Origin: Streptomyces chryseus
GTDB taxonomy: Bacteria; Actinomycetota; Actinomycetes; Streptomycetales; Streptomycetaceae
Length of the DNA stretch: 64,000 nt
Reading direction: 5' to 3'
Assembly (NCBI RefSeq): GCF_014650755.1
Contig: NZ_BMVO01000002.1
Location: 186,001 to 250,000 of the forward strand
Both the position numbers and the translations under genes were made by a program. Positions within the stretch are counted from its first letter, which is position 1. Each line of letters starts with the position of its first letter. The notes beneath the pieces were generated by a model. The model worked only from the letters and a program-made list of their open reading frames with translations. It was not told the DNA's origin and ran no database searches. This document shows, one piece after another, positions 34,790 to 43,318 of this stretch.

Positions 34790-35596
34790 ATGACCGAGAC
34801 TGTTGAGAGCGCCGGCACCGACGCCGCCGTCTGCCGCCGACTCGTCGGCCGTACCGCCGTGATCACCGGCGCCGGCAGTGGCATCGGCCTCGCGGCCGCG
34901 CGCCGCCTGGCCTCCGAGGGCGCGCGGGTCGTCTGCGGCGACATCGACGAGACGGCGGGCAAGGCCGCCGCCGACGCGGTGGGCGGCACGTTCGTACGGG
35001 TCGACGTCACCGACCCGGAGCAGGTCGAGGCGCTCTTCAAGGCGGCGTACGACACCTACGGCTCGGTGGACATCGCCTTCAACAACGCCGGCATCTCGCC
35101 GCCCGAGGACGACTCGATCCTGACCACCGGCCTGGAGGCGTGGAAGCGCGTCCAGGACGTCAATCTCACCTCCGTGTACCTCTGCTGCAAGGCCGCCCTC
35201 CCCTACATGCGGCGCCAGGGCCGGGGCTCGATCATCAACACCGCGTCGTTCGTCGCGATCATGGGCGCGGCGACCTCCCAGATCTCGTACACGGCGTCCA
35301 AGGGCGGCGTGCTCGCCATGTCGCGCGAGCTGGGCGTGCAGTTCGCCCGCGAGGGCATCCGGGTCAACGCGCTCTGCCCGGGGCCGGTCAACACCCCGCT
35401 CCTCCAGGAACTGTTCGCCAGCGACCCGGAGCGGGCCGCGCGCCGGCTCGTGCACATCCCGGCCGGGCGCTTCGCGGAGGCGGACGAGATCGCGGCGGCG
35501 GTGGCGTTCCTGGCCAGCGACGACTCGTCGTTCATCAACGCCACCGACTTCCTGGTCGACGGAGGCATCGCGGGCGCGTACGTGACCCCGCTCTAG
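34790..35596 (+). CDS. Short-chain dehydrogenase/reductase
   Basis: 268-residue classical SDR. The NAD(P) motif is TGAGSGIG (about residues 28-35), the structural NNAG motif is present, and the catalytic Ser and YxxxK are in SFVAIMGAATSQISYTASK. It probably oxidises an alcohol to an aldehyde or acts on the same gamma-glutamyl intermediate, one step before the aldehyde dehydrogenase. The ATG follows the aldehyde dehydrogenase stop by 4 bases, so the three genes form one operon. Confidence 0.92.
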   Translation: MTETVESAGTDAAVCRRLVGRTAVITGAGSGIGLAAARRLASEGARVVCGDIDETAGKAAADAVGGTFVRVDVTDPEQVEALFKAAYDTYGSVDIAFNNAGISPPEDDSILTTGLEAWKRVQDVNLTSVYLCCKAALPYMRRQGRGSIINTASFVAIMGAATSQISYTASKGGVLAMSRELGVQFAREGIRVNALCPGPVNTPLLQELFASDPERAARRLVHIPAGRFAEADEIAAAVAFLASDDSSFINATDFLVDGGIAGAYVTPL

Positions 35597-35603
35597 CCAC
35601 CGC

Positions 35604-35642
35604 GCCGCGGGCCGGGCCCGGCCACGAGGCCCGGCCCGCGGC
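35604..35642. terminator. Bidirectional terminator after the SDR gene
   Basis: Perfect 15-bp stem GCCGCGGGCCGGGCC / GGCCCGGCCCGCGGC with a 9-base loop, between the convergent SDR and racemase-fold genes. Confidence 0.85.
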
Positions 35643-35643
35643 C

Positions 35644-36846
35644 CTACAGGAAGGTCCGCCCTTCCCCCCGGTACGTCGGTACGGTCGCCACCACGGCGTC
35701 ACCCTCGACGAGCCGGAGCTCGTCGAACCGCTCGCACAGCTCGCCGGCCTTGGCGTGCCGGAACCACACCTTGTCGCCGATCAGCAGATCGTCGGCGGCC
35801 GACCCGTGCAGCGGCGTCTGCACCTCGCCGGCCCCCTCCTGGGGGTCGTACCGCAGTCCCTCCGGGAGGTACGGAACGGGCGAACGGTCGGGCCCGGCGG
35901 CCCCCGAGGCGGGATAGCCGCCGCCGAGCACCGTCACCACACCCACCCCCGGCCTGCGGACGACCGGCTGCGCGAACAGGGCGGCGGGCCGGCCCGTGAA
36001 CGACGAGTAGTTGTCGAAGAGCCGCGGGAGGTACAGCCCCGAGCCCGCCGCGATCTCGGTCACCGCGTCCTCGGCGGCGGTGTGCTGGACGCTGCCGGTC
36101 CCGCCGCCGTTGACGAACTCCAGATCCGGGGCGACGGCCCGCACCGCGCGCACGACCGCCGCCCGGCGGGCCGCCAGCTCCTTGCGCGCCGCGTTCTGCA
36201 TGACCCTGACCGCCCGGGAGCGCAACGGCCGGCCCGCGACCACGTCGCCCACCCCGGCGACGTGCCCCTCGTACGCCATGACGCCGACCAGGCGGAAACC
36301 GGGACGCCGGACCGCCGACCGGGCCATCTCGGCGAGCTGGGCGGGCTCCCGCAGCGGCGAGCGCAGCGCGCCGATCCGGACGCGGCCCCCGAGCAGCCGC
36401 AGCGAGGTGTCCAGCTCCAGGCAGACCCGGATCTCCTCCCGGCCGCCGTCCCTGGCCCGGTCGATCAGCTCCAGCTGCGCCGGGTCGTCGACCATCACGG
36501 TGACGGCGGCGGCGAGCTTGGGATCGGCGGCGAGCTCCGCGAACCCGCCCCGGTCCGCCGACGGATAGGCGAGCAGCACGTCCTCGAACCCGGACCGCGC
36601 GAGCCACAGCGACTCCGCCAGCGTGAACGACATGAGGCCCGCGAACCCGTCGCGCGCCAGCACCCGCTCCAGCAGAGCCCGGCAGCGTACGGACTTGCTC
36701 GCCACCCGGACCGGTTTGCCGGCGGCCCGGCGGACCAGGTCGGCGGCGTTGTCGTCGAACGCCTCGAGATCGACGACGGCGACGGGAGCGTCGAGGTGGG
36801 CGGTGGCCCGGTCGTACCTGGCCCGGTCGGCAGCGCGCGGTGTCAT
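35644..36846 (-). CDS. Alanine-racemase-fold PLP enzyme (D-amino-acid aldolase/deaminase type)
   Basis: 400 residues. The N-terminal TIM-barrel of the alanine racemase fold has the PLP lysine in VRVASKSVR and the glycine-rich phosphate loop GGGTGSVQ. The C-terminal domain matches the D-serine dehydratase/D-threonine aldolase family (GDKVWFRHAKAGELCERFDELRLV). The ATG at 36846 is used; a much longer upstream frame running to 38964 is antisense to the Pro-rich gene and not real. It is convergent with the SDR. The substrate is unknown. Confidence 0.87.
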   Translation of the reverse strand: MTPRAADRARYDRATAHLDAPVAVVDLEAFDDNAADLVRRAAGKPVRVASKSVRCRALLERVLARDGFAGLMSFTLAESLWLARSGFEDVLLAYPSADRGGFAELAADPKLAAAVTVMVDDPAQLELIDRARDGGREEIRVCLELDTSLRLLGGRVRIGALRSPLREPAQLAEMARSAVRRPGFRLVGVMAYEGHVAGVGDVVAGRPLRSRAVRVMQNAARKELAARRAAVVRAVRAVAPDLEFVNGGGTGSVQHTAAEDAVTEIAAGSGLYLPRLFDNYSSFTGRPAALFAQPVVRRPGVGVVTVLGGGYPASGAAGPDRSPVPYLPEGLRYDPQEGAGEVQTPLHGSAADDLLIGDKVWFRHAKAGELCERFDELRLVEGDAVVATVPTYRGEGRTFL

Positions 36847-37050
36847 GGCCAGAGCTTGCCAGAGCGGATTACCACTGGGTAGGGGGATCATCCGGTCAGA
36901 TGCCGCAAGGCCGGGGACTGGTTCCCCTCGGGTCCCCACCAGCCCGTAGAGTGACGCCCACGCGGTGAGGACGGCTCGAACGAACCTGCCCCGAAAGGCG
37001 ATCGGGCACCGCGGGGGCACAGGCCGGGCGGACCAGGAACTGGGGGGCGG

Positions 37051-38715
37051 ATGAACACCGAGGCACACCGCCCCCCGTACCCGCCCACGCCCCCACCACC
37101 CCAGCGGCCCCACACCACCCCACTGCCGCCCCAGCCCACACCTACGGGCCCACCGGCCCCCACCGGCGCCCCGCACCAGCCGCACCCGACGCCCGCCGGC
37201 GCCCCGGCCCGCACCAGCCTCCCGTGGCAGCCGCACCCGGTGCCCCAGCCGTCGTCCGCCGGGGGAGCATCGCAGCCGACGCCCGGTTCCTCGTCCGCCG
37301 GAACCACGGCGCGTCCGGCACCCCACCTGTCGCCCGCCGGCGGAGCGCCGCAGCCGAACCCGTGGCCCGCGTCCCCCGAGGGCGCCAGGCAGTCGCAGCC
37401 ACACCCGCGACCCGGGTCCGACGCGAGCGAGCGGCAGCCGCGGCCCGCGAACCAGCCGCAGCCCGCGAGCGAGCAGCAGTCGCGGCCCGGGAGCCGGCCC
37501 TCGTCCGCCCGTGGCGTGACGCCCTCCCCGCGCCAGGCCCCCGCGGACGAGTGGACCCCTCCACCGGCCCCACCGCGTCGGCCCGGTACGCCGCCCGCGC
37601 CCGGTGGCCATGGCGGGCCGTCCGCCCCCGCCTCGTCCGCTGCCGGCAGCGCGGACGCGCCCGCCGGGCCGCCGCGCCGCCCCGCGCCGCCCGCCGCGCC
37701 CCAGCGCCACCCCGGGCCGATGCCCCCGCCCGCCGTCCCCCGTCCGACCCCGGCCGAGACCACCGCGCGGCTTCGCCCCGTGCCCGCCGCCCCCGGGCCG
37801 CTGCCCGCGCAGGTCCCGCCGCCGCCCGCGACTGCGCCCGTGACGCCGCCGCCCGGTGCCCCCGCCGCGCCCCGGCCCGCCCACTTCGCCGCGCCCCGGC
37901 ACTGGGGGGCACCGGAGGCGCCGGCCGAGACGACCACCCGGCTGCGGCCGGTCCGCACCCGGCGCCCCGCCCGTGTGGCCGCCGCCGCGGCCTGCCTCGT
38001 ACTCGGCGTCGGACTGATCGGCGGCGCCGTCACCGGGAGCTGGCTCACCGGCGGCGCGGACGCCGAGGCCGCCGCGCCCACCGGTTACGCCGAGGCGCGC
38101 GGCCTGTGGCACAGCACCCCCGTGAACAAGCTCTTCCCGCCCACCATCAAGGGCGACGGCGCCGGCCCCGGCGGCGCCGACCGCGTCTGGACGCGCGTCG
38201 CGGTCGCACCCGACAGCGGCTGCGCGAAGGCCCTCGACCCCCTGCTGCTCAAGGCGCTGGAGCCGGTCGGCTGCCTGCGCCTGCTGCGCGCCACCTACAG
38301 CGACGCCACCACCAGCAGCGTCACCACCGTCGGCATGCTCTTCACCGAGGCGGACGCCCCGGCCATGCAGGCGCTGCGTGCCCGCTTCAGCAACGAGGGG
38401 CTCGCGGACCGCACCGACCTGATGCCCCGCACCTACCCTGCCGAGGGCACCGTCGCCGCCGGCTTCGGGGACCGGCAGCGCGCGAGCTGGACGGTGCGCG
38501 TACTCACCGACGTGCCCGTCGTGGTGTACGCCGTCTCCGGCTTCGCCGACGGCCGCGCCGTCGCCGACCCGCAGCCCGCCGGCCGGGCCACCGTCGCCGG
38601 CGCGACGAACGCCCCCGCCCAGGCGGGCCTCGGCCACGAGGCGAAGGGCATCGCCGACCGCGTCGAACGAGGTCTGCGCAAGACCGCACAACCGGCCACG
38701 GAGCCGCCCCGATGA
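37051..38715 (+). CDS. Proline-rich single-pass membrane protein coupled to mycosin
   Basis: 554 residues. Residues 1-300 are a disordered Pro/Ala-rich cytoplasmic tail with PP, PAP and PPP tracts. A transmembrane helix lies at about 308-331 (RVAAAAACLVLGVGLIGGAVTGSW). The exported C-terminal domain (335-554) has two Cys, CAKALDPLLLKALEPVGC, which could form a disulfide. Its TGA overlaps the ATG of the mycosin gene (ATGA), so the two are translationally coupled. I do not recognise the domain. A role as membrane partner, substrate or inhibitor of the mycosin is inferred from coupling only. Confidence 0.85.
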   Translation: MNTEAHRPPYPPTPPPPQRPHTTPLPPQPTPTGPPAPTGAPHQPHPTPAGAPARTSLPWQPHPVPQPSSAGGASQPTPGSSSAGTTARPAPHLSPAGGAPQPNPWPASPEGARQSQPHPRPGSDASERQPRPANQPQPASEQQSRPGSRPSSARGVTPSPRQAPADEWTPPPAPPRRPGTPPAPGGHGGPSAPASSAAGSADAPAGPPRRPAPPAAPQRHPGPMPPPAVPRPTPAETTARLRPVPAAPGPLPAQVPPPPATAPVTPPPGAPAAPRPAHFAAPRHWGAPEAPAETTTRLRPVRTRRPARVAAAAACLVLGVGLIGGAVTGSWLTGGADAEAAAPTGYAEARGLWHSTPVNKLFPPTIKGDGAGPGGADRVWTRVAVAPDSGCAKALDPLLLKALEPVGCLRLLRATYSDATTSSVTTVGMLFTEADAPAMQALRARFSNEGLADRTDLMPRTYPAEGTVAAGFGDRQRASWTVRVLTDVPVVVYAVSGFADGRAVADPQPAGRATVAGATNAPAQAGLGHEAKGIADRVERGLRKTAQPATEPPR

Positions 38716-40028
38716 ACCACCCGACCGCCACCACCGGCACGCCGCCAACCGCGCCCCGCACCACCGGCACGCCCGACGCCGCACCCCGCCGCACCCCCGC
38801 CCCGCAAGCGGCCGCGCGCCCGGCGCGGACCACCGGCCCCGCCCCCCGCCGCGCCGCCCCGCGCGCCCTGGCCGCCGCCCTCGTGGCCGCTGCGGTCGCC
38901 GTGCTGCCCGCCCCGGCCGCGTACGCCGACAGCATCCGCGCCCAGCAGTGGGCGCTCGACGCACTCCACACCGACGAGGCGTGGCGTACGACCAAGGGCG
39001 AGGGCGTCACCGTCGCCGTGCTCGACACCGGCGTGGACGGCAGCCACCCCGACCTCGAAGGCCGCGTACTGGAGGGCAAGGACCTCATAGGCTTCGGCGC
39101 GGGCAAGGGCGACCGCGCCTGGGCCCGCCACGGCACCGCCATGGCCGGGATCATCGCCGGTCACGGCAGCGGTCCCGGCCGCTCCGACGGCGTCGTCGGC
39201 ATCGCGCCCGAGGCGAAGATCCTCCCGGTCCGGGTGATCCTCGAAGGCGGTGACCCGGCCCGCAAGCGAGCCCGCAGCACCCGGGGCAACGCACTGGCCC
39301 AAGGCATCCGCTGGGCCGCCGACCACGGCGCCGACGTCATCAACCTCTCCCTCGGCGACGACAGCAAGTCCGCCCACCCCGAGCCCGCCGAGGACGCCGC
39401 CGTCCAGTACGCCCTGGCCAAGGGCGCCGTCGTCGTCGCCTCCGCCGGCAACAGCGGCGAGGAGGGCGACCACATCTCGTACCCCGCCGCCTACCCCGGC
39501 GTGATCGCGGTGGCCGCCGTCGACAGCTCCGGCACCCACGCGTCCTTCTCCACCAGCCGCTGGTACGCGACCGTCAGCGCCCCCGGCGTCGACGTGATCA
39601 TCGCCGACCCCGACCGCCGCTACTACGAGGGCTGGGGCACCAGCGCCGCCTCCGCCTTCGTCTCCGGCGCGGCCGCCCTCGTCCGCTCGGCGCACCCCGA
39701 CCTGACCCCCGCCCAGGTCAAGAAGCTCCTGGCGGACACCGCCCGCAACGCACCCGAGGGCGGCCGCGACGACGCCCGCGGCTACGGCTTCGTCGACCCC
39801 GCCGCCGCCCTGGAGGCCGCCGGCAGGCTCCGCCCGGCGCACCTGCGACCGGCCTCGGCCCCGCACGGCGGGAAGTACTTCGGCGCGGGTCCCGACCCGG
39901 TGCGCGAGGCCGGCGAACCGGCAAGCTGGTTCGCCCCGGCCGCCGGCGGCGTCGGCGCGCTCCTACTGGCCGGCGCGGTGGCCCTGTGGCGCACCAGCCG
40001 GCCGACGGCCTCCCGCCACTTCCACTGA
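38712..40028 (+). CDS. Mycosin-like subtilisin family serine protease (type VII secretion-associated)
   Basis: 438 residues. The catalytic triad is Asp105 (VAVLDTGVDGSHPDL), His140 (RHGTAMAG) and Ser311 (GTSAASAFVSG). A 47-residue disordered N-terminal extension precedes the signal peptide, whose cleavage lies near AYA/DS (residue 72). A C-terminal transmembrane helix is at about 405-425. This is the MycP architecture, the membrane-anchored protease that stabilises and cleaves type VII secretion components. No EccC/EccB/EsxAB genes are nearby, so it is an orphan, paired only with the Pro-rich protein. Confidence 0.9.
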   Translation: MNHPTATTGTPPTAPRTTGTPDAAPRRTPAPQAAARPARTTGPAPRRAAPRALAAALVAAAVAVLPAPAAYADSIRAQQWALDALHTDEAWRTTKGEGVTVAVLDTGVDGSHPDLEGRVLEGKDLIGFGAGKGDRAWARHGTAMAGIIAGHGSGPGRSDGVVGIAPEAKILPVRVILEGGDPARKRARSTRGNALAQGIRWAADHGADVINLSLGDDSKSAHPEPAEDAAVQYALAKGAVVVASAGNSGEEGDHISYPAAYPGVIAVAAVDSSGTHASFSTSRWYATVSAPGVDVIIADPDRRYYEGWGTSAASAFVSGAAALVRSAHPDLTPAQVKKLLADTARNAPEGGRDDARGYGFVDPAAALEAAGRLRPAHLRPASAPHGGKYFGAGPDPVREAGEPASWFAPAAGGVGALLLAGAVALWRTSRPTASRHFH

Positions 40029-40691
40029 CGTCCGCTCCACCACCGCGATCCCCGCCTCCTTCGTGGCGTGCCCCTCGGACAGCACGGCGATCAGCAGCGC
40101 CCGCCCGCCCGGCGCCCGGACCCGCCCGACGCTGTGCACGGCCCACAGCCCGGTGGCGTCCCGCGTCATCCATCCGTTCTTCAGCGCGGCGCCCCGGCCG
40201 GCCGCCGACACACCCCAGTCCTGCCCCGGCACGACCTGCCCCATCAGGGCCGTGAGGTAGGCACGGGAGTGCGCGTCCAGCACGCCGGGCCCGTCCGCGT
40301 CCCCGTCGTCGAACACCGCCCGCAGCAAAGCCACCTGATCCCTCGCCGTGGTGCGCGTACGTCCCCACGCCCGGTCCGCCGACGTCTCGGTCAGGCCGAG
40401 CCGCGCGTGCGCCGCGTCCAGCCCCGCCGGGCCGCCGATCGCGGCCCACAGCGCCGACGCCGCGTCGTTGTCACTGCGCCGGATCATGGCCTCCGCGTAC
40501 GCCCGCTCGGCCGGACCCGGCCGCCGCCCCTCGTCCTGCGCCCGCAGCAGCAGCGCCGCGAGGACGCCGACCTTGACGACGCTCGCGGCGGGAAAGCGCC
40601 CGGCCCCGTACACGGCGGTTTCCGGGCCCCCGCACGGGCGGACGGCGGCCGACACGACACAGGAGGCATCCACAGCCGGTGCGGTGCCCAC
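39963..40691 (-). CDS. Class A beta-lactamase-like serine hydrolase
   Basis: About 242 residues with the class A motifs: SVVK (S37, K40), SDN (73-75) and KNGW near the end in place of KTG. This is the beta-lactamase/PBP-like fold. No signal peptide is visible from this start, and the start is uncertain: GTG 40691 has only a weak site and the upstream frame overlaps the divergent SseB-like gene. The 3' end overlaps the mycosin gene by 66 bases tail to tail. Since it lacks an export signal it may not be a secreted lactamase. Confidence 0.75.
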   Translation of the reverse strand: MGTAPAVDASCVVSAAVRPCGGPETAVYGAGRFPAASVVKVGVLAALLLRAQDEGRRPGPAERAYAEAMIRRSDNDAASALWAAIGGPAGLDAAHARLGLTETSADRAWGRTRTTARDQVALLRAVFDDGDADGPGVLDAHSRAYLTALMGQVVPGQDWGVSAAGRGAALKNGWMTRDATGLWAVHSVGRVRAPGGRALLIAVLSEGHATKEAGIAVVERTSVEVAGGRRPAGAPQGHRAGQ

Positions 40692-40725
40692 CGGCCCCGT
40701 GCGGAAACCCCCGCCGCCCGGCGGA

Positions 40726-40731
40726 TAGTCT
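40726..40731 (+). promoter_or_regulatory. -10 element of leaderless SseB-like transcript
   Basis: TAGTCT ends 6 bases before the GTG start at 40738 without a ribosome site. Confidence 0.45.
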
Positions 40732-40737
40732 CGTGGC

Positions 40738-41472
40738 GTGGCGCTCAAGAACATCCCGGACCCCGGTTTCTCCGAAGACGACGGCACGGCCGACCCGCGG
40801 CTCACCGCGGCGCTCGCAGCGTGGGCCGAGGACCCGGCGGCCGAGCCGCAGGTGCTCGCGGCGCTGGCCGGCGCCCGGCTCCTGGTCCCCGTCGTCGCCG
40901 TGCTCGGCGAGGCCGAGACCGACGAGGAGACCGGTCTGCGGCGCGAGAAGACCAGCGACATGGCCGTGCCCACCCTCCAGGCGGGCGAACGCCGCGCGCT
41001 GCCGGCCTTCACCTCCACCGCGTCCCTGGCCCGCTGGAACCCCGAGGCGCGCCCCGTCGCCGTACCCCTGCACCAGGCGCTCCAGGCCGTCGCCCACGAG
41101 CGGGCCGACACGCTGGTCCTGGACCTGGCCGGCCCGGTGCCCTACCAGCTGACCGGGTCCGCACTGCTCGCCGCCGCCGAGGGCCGCACCAGCGCGGTGC
41201 CGCTCGACGACCCGGCCGTCACCGAGGCGGTACGGGCGGCTGTGGCCGCCGAGCCCGCCGTGCTGCGCGCCCACCTCGGCCCCGGCAGCGCCGACGGCAC
41301 CCTCGCGCTCGTCCTCGCCCCCGGCGCCGAACCGGCCGGGGCGGCCCGCCGCGTCGCCGGGGCCCTGGCCGCCGACGAAACGCTGAGGGCCCGCCTGGTG
41401 CGCGGCCTCGACCTGGCACTGCTGCCGGCCGGTGCCACGCCTCCCGGCGAGCCCCTGTTCGTACGCGGATAA
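40738..41472 (+). CDS. SseB-family protein
   Basis: 244 residues. It has an SseB N-terminal-domain-like region (PQVLAALAGARLLVPVVAVLGE ... DMAVPTLQAGERRALPAFTSTASLARWNPEARPVAVPLHQALQAVAHERADTLVLDLAGP), typical of enhanced-serine-sensitivity-type proteins of actinobacteria whose role is unclear. The C-terminal half has an Ala-rich region like the second SseB domain. The GTG at 40738 appears leaderless. It is divergent from the beta-lactamase-like gene and convergent with the DUF1844 gene after 9 bases. Confidence 0.8.
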   Translation: MALKNIPDPGFSEDDGTADPRLTAALAAWAEDPAAEPQVLAALAGARLLVPVVAVLGEAETDEETGLRREKTSDMAVPTLQAGERRALPAFTSTASLARWNPEARPVAVPLHQALQAVAHERADTLVLDLAGPVPYQLTGSALLAAAEGRTSAVPLDDPAVTEAVRAAVAAEPAVLRAHLGPGSADGTLALVLAPGAEPAGAARRVAGALAADETLRARLVRGLDLALLPAGATPPGEPLFVRG

Positions 41473-41481
41473 GAAGGCCGG

Positions 41482-41844
41482 TCAGCCGTACACCGGGCCC
41501 GTGTACTTCTCGCCCGGGCCCTGGCCGACCTCGTCCGGCACCGCCGACGCCTCGCGGAACGCCAGCTGCAGCGACTTCAGCCCGTCGCGCAGCGGCGCCG
41601 CGTGGAAGGAGCTGATCTCGGTCGCGCTGGCGTCCAGCAGGCCGGCCAGCGCGTGCACCAGCTTGCGGGCCTCGTCGAGGTCCTTGTGCTCGTCGCCGTC
41701 CTCGGTGAGGCCGAGCTTCACGGCGGCGGCGCTCATCAGGTTGACCGCCACCGTAACGATCACCTCGACTGCCGGGACTTCCGCGATGTCGCGCGTCATG
41801 GCGTCGAAGTCGGGAGATTCATTGGGGGAGGTCGCGTCACTCAT
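41482..41844 (-). CDS. DUF1844 domain protein
   Basis: 120 residues with the DUF1844 core (VPAVEVIVTVAVNLMSAAAVKLGLTEDGDEHKDLDEARKLVHALAGLLDASA), a small helical domain widespread in actinobacteria, without known function. The N-terminal 20 and C-terminal 20 residues are disordered. ATG 41844 is used, 7 bases after a -10-like TATCGT (leaderless). It often neighbours infC in actinobacteria, as here, on the opposite strand. Confidence 0.85.
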   Translation of the reverse strand: MSDATSPNESPDFDAMTRDIAEVPAVEVIVTVAVNLMSAAAVKLGLTEDGDEHKDLDEARKLVHALAGLLDASATEISSFHAAPLRDGLKSLQLAFREASAVPDEVGQGPGEKYTGPVYG

Positions 41845-42224
41845 GACGCACACGATATGCCCCCGCCCAGCGGCGGCCCCGGCCCGACCGGGGTCGCCGC
41901 TCCCCGGCGGAGCTGCTAACCTTGTGTAACGACCGGCCGGACACCTCTGTGCCCGGCCCACAAGTGGAGGCTCCGATCTCCCACCTGGCTGTCCTCACGG
42001 ACGGCGGGTCACCGGTCAAGCGGTCCCCATCGTTCCGTACGGACGATGGAGCGCCGCTCGATGTGCGCCCCGCGGTTGATGCGCGGTGGTGCTCCGGTAT
42101 TTCCAGGAGCCCCGCCTGTGTTCCCGTCCGGGGCATTTTTCATGGCTCCCTGAGGTTGGTCTCACGAAACAGACGTTACGCGGCTGTCTGCCAGACAGTC
42201 GTGTGGTGCTACTGAGGAGGATCC
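41845..42224 (+). promoter_or_regulatory. 380-base gap holding the infC promoter and structured leader
   Basis: A likely -10 TAACCT at 41917-41922 would start a leader of about 290-300 bases. It contains a hairpin at 42027-42049 (CCATCGT / ACGATGG), a possible antiterminator (GCTCC 42091-42095 with GGAGC 42106-42110) and a terminator-like stem at 42109-42134 followed by ATTTTTC. I see no gene here; an open frame at 41922-42215 looks spurious. Confidence 0.6.
42109..42141 (+). terminator. Attenuator-type hairpin with U-tract in the infC leader
   Basis: GCCCCG (42109-42114) pairs with CGGGGC (42129-42134), followed by ATTTTTC. Its 5' arm shares bases with an alternative stem GCTCC/GGAGC just upstream. 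The two are mutually exclusive, the geometry of transcription attenuation. The ribosome-binding site lies 80 bases downstream. Confidence 0.55.
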
Positions 42225-42890
42225 ATCAGCGCTGAGCCCCGCATTAACGACCGGATTCGCGTTCCCGAGGTGCGACTCGTCGGACCCAGCGGCGAGCAGG
42301 TCGGCATCGTGCCCCTTGCGAAGGCCCTGGAGCTTGCGCAGGAGTACGACCTTGACCTGGTCGAGGTCGCGGCGACCGCCCGTCCGCCCGTGTGCAAGCT
42401 CATGGACTACGGGAAGTTCAAGTACGAGTCGGCCATGAAGGCCCGTGAGGCGCGCAAGAACCAGGCGCACACGGTCATCAAGGAAATGAAGCTCCGGCCG
42501 AAGATCGACCCGCACGACTATGACACCAAGAAGGGTCATGTCGTCAGGTTCCTCAAGCAGGGCGACAAGGTCAAGATCACGATCATGTTCCGTGGTCGTG
42601 AGCAGTCCCGCCCCGAGCTCGGCTTCCGACTGCTTCAGCGTCTGGCTTCGGACGTCGAGGACCTTGGCTTCATCGAGTCGAATCCCAAGCAGGACGGCCG
42701 GAACATGATCATGGTTCTCGGCCCGCACAAGAAGAAGACCGAGGCCATGGCCGAGGCGCGCGAGGCCCAGGCGGCCCGCAAGGCCGAACGCCAGGGCAAC
42801 GCCCCCGACGACGCCGAGCAGGCCGAGTCGACGGACGAGGTCACCGAGGCTCCGGCCGAGGCGCAGACCGAGACCCCTTCCGAAGCGTGA
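42225..42890 (+). CDS. infC: Translation initiation factor IF-3 (AUC start)
   Basis: 221 residues. IF-3 binds the 30S subunit and discriminates the start codon. The start is a rare ATC at 42225, 4 bases after GAGGAGG: the product begins [21 protein letters not shown], the conserved IF-3 N-terminus, whereas the first ATG-like start is far inside (42270 GTG). Motifs include GKFKYE and [22 protein letters not shown]. The C-terminus is an acidic/Ala-rich extension of about 45 residues. An AUC/AUU start is used elsewhere for autoregulation because IF-3 rejects non-standard starts. Confidence 0.95.
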   Translation: MSAEPRINDRIRVPEVRLVGPSGEQVGIVPLAKALELAQEYDLDLVEVAATARPPVCKLMDYGKFKYESAMKAREARKNQAHTVIKEMKLRPKIDPHDYDTKKGHVVRFLKQGDKVKITIMFRGREQSRPELGFRLLQRLASDVEDLGFIESNPKQDGRNMIMVLGPHKKKTEAMAEAREAQAARKAERQGNAPDDAEQAESTDEVTEAPAEAQTETPSEA

Positions 42891-42966
42891 TCCGCGGGGC
42901 TGCCATCCAGGCGGCCCCGGGTTCGGCCAGGAAGCCCCAGCCCCCATATCACTGACTGACGCTCCC

Positions 42967-42993
42967 GCTCTCCGGTACACGTACCGGGGGAGC
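42967..42993 (+). promoter_or_regulatory. Hairpin between infC and rpmI
   Basis: CCGGTAC-AC-GTACCGG (7 bp perfect) is extended by GCTC/GAGC arms. It lies 27 bases before the rpmI start. It might act as an attenuator or a ribosomal-protein site, but no U-tract is present. Confidence 0.45.
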
Positions 42994-43019
42994 GCCACTG
43001 ACGAGGAGAGAACGGCGCT

Positions 43020-43214
43020 ATGCCGAAGAACAAGACGCACAGCGGTGCCAGCAAGCGCTTCAAGATCACCGGCTCCGGCAAGGTCATGCGCGAGAAGGCC
43101 GGCAAGCGCCACCTCCTGGAGCACAAGTCCTCCAAGAAGACCCGCTCGCTGACCGGCGCTGTCGTGGTGTCCCCGGCGGACGCCCCGAAGATCAAGAAGC
43201 TTCTCGGCAAGTGA
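43020..43214 (+). CDS. rpmI: 50S ribosomal protein bL35
   Basis: 64-residue basic protein with the bL35 signature [42 protein letters not shown]. It is a normal-length member. The ATG is preceded by GAGGAGAG. It is part of the infC-rpmI-rplT operon conserved across bacteria. Confidence 0.98.
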   Translation: MPKNKTHSGASKRFKITGSGKVMREKAGKRHLLEHKSSKKTRSLTGAVVVSPADAPKIKKLLGK

Positions 43215-43318
43215 CGTCGAGGCTCCGGGCGACCGGAGCCCCTCGTCGGACCGACCGAGACCAATACGTTTCCGGGCCGTGTGAGTTCACCCGCGGCCCC
43301 GCTACAAGGAGTTAACAA

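Noticed and set aside
35644..38964. A 1106-residue minus-strand open frame
   Set aside because: Only the last 400 codons (35644-36846) show a recognisable enzyme; the upstream part is antisense to the Pro-rich gene and consists of low-complexity Gly/Arg.
37224..40028. A 934-residue plus-strand frame containing the mycosin
   Set aside because: The first 496 codons run out of frame through the Pro-rich gene; the real start is ATG 38712 with the ATGA overlap.
41922..42215. A 97-codon open frame over the infC leader
   Set aside because: It overlaps the predicted hairpins, has no ribosome site and no domain. The segment is better read as a structured leader.
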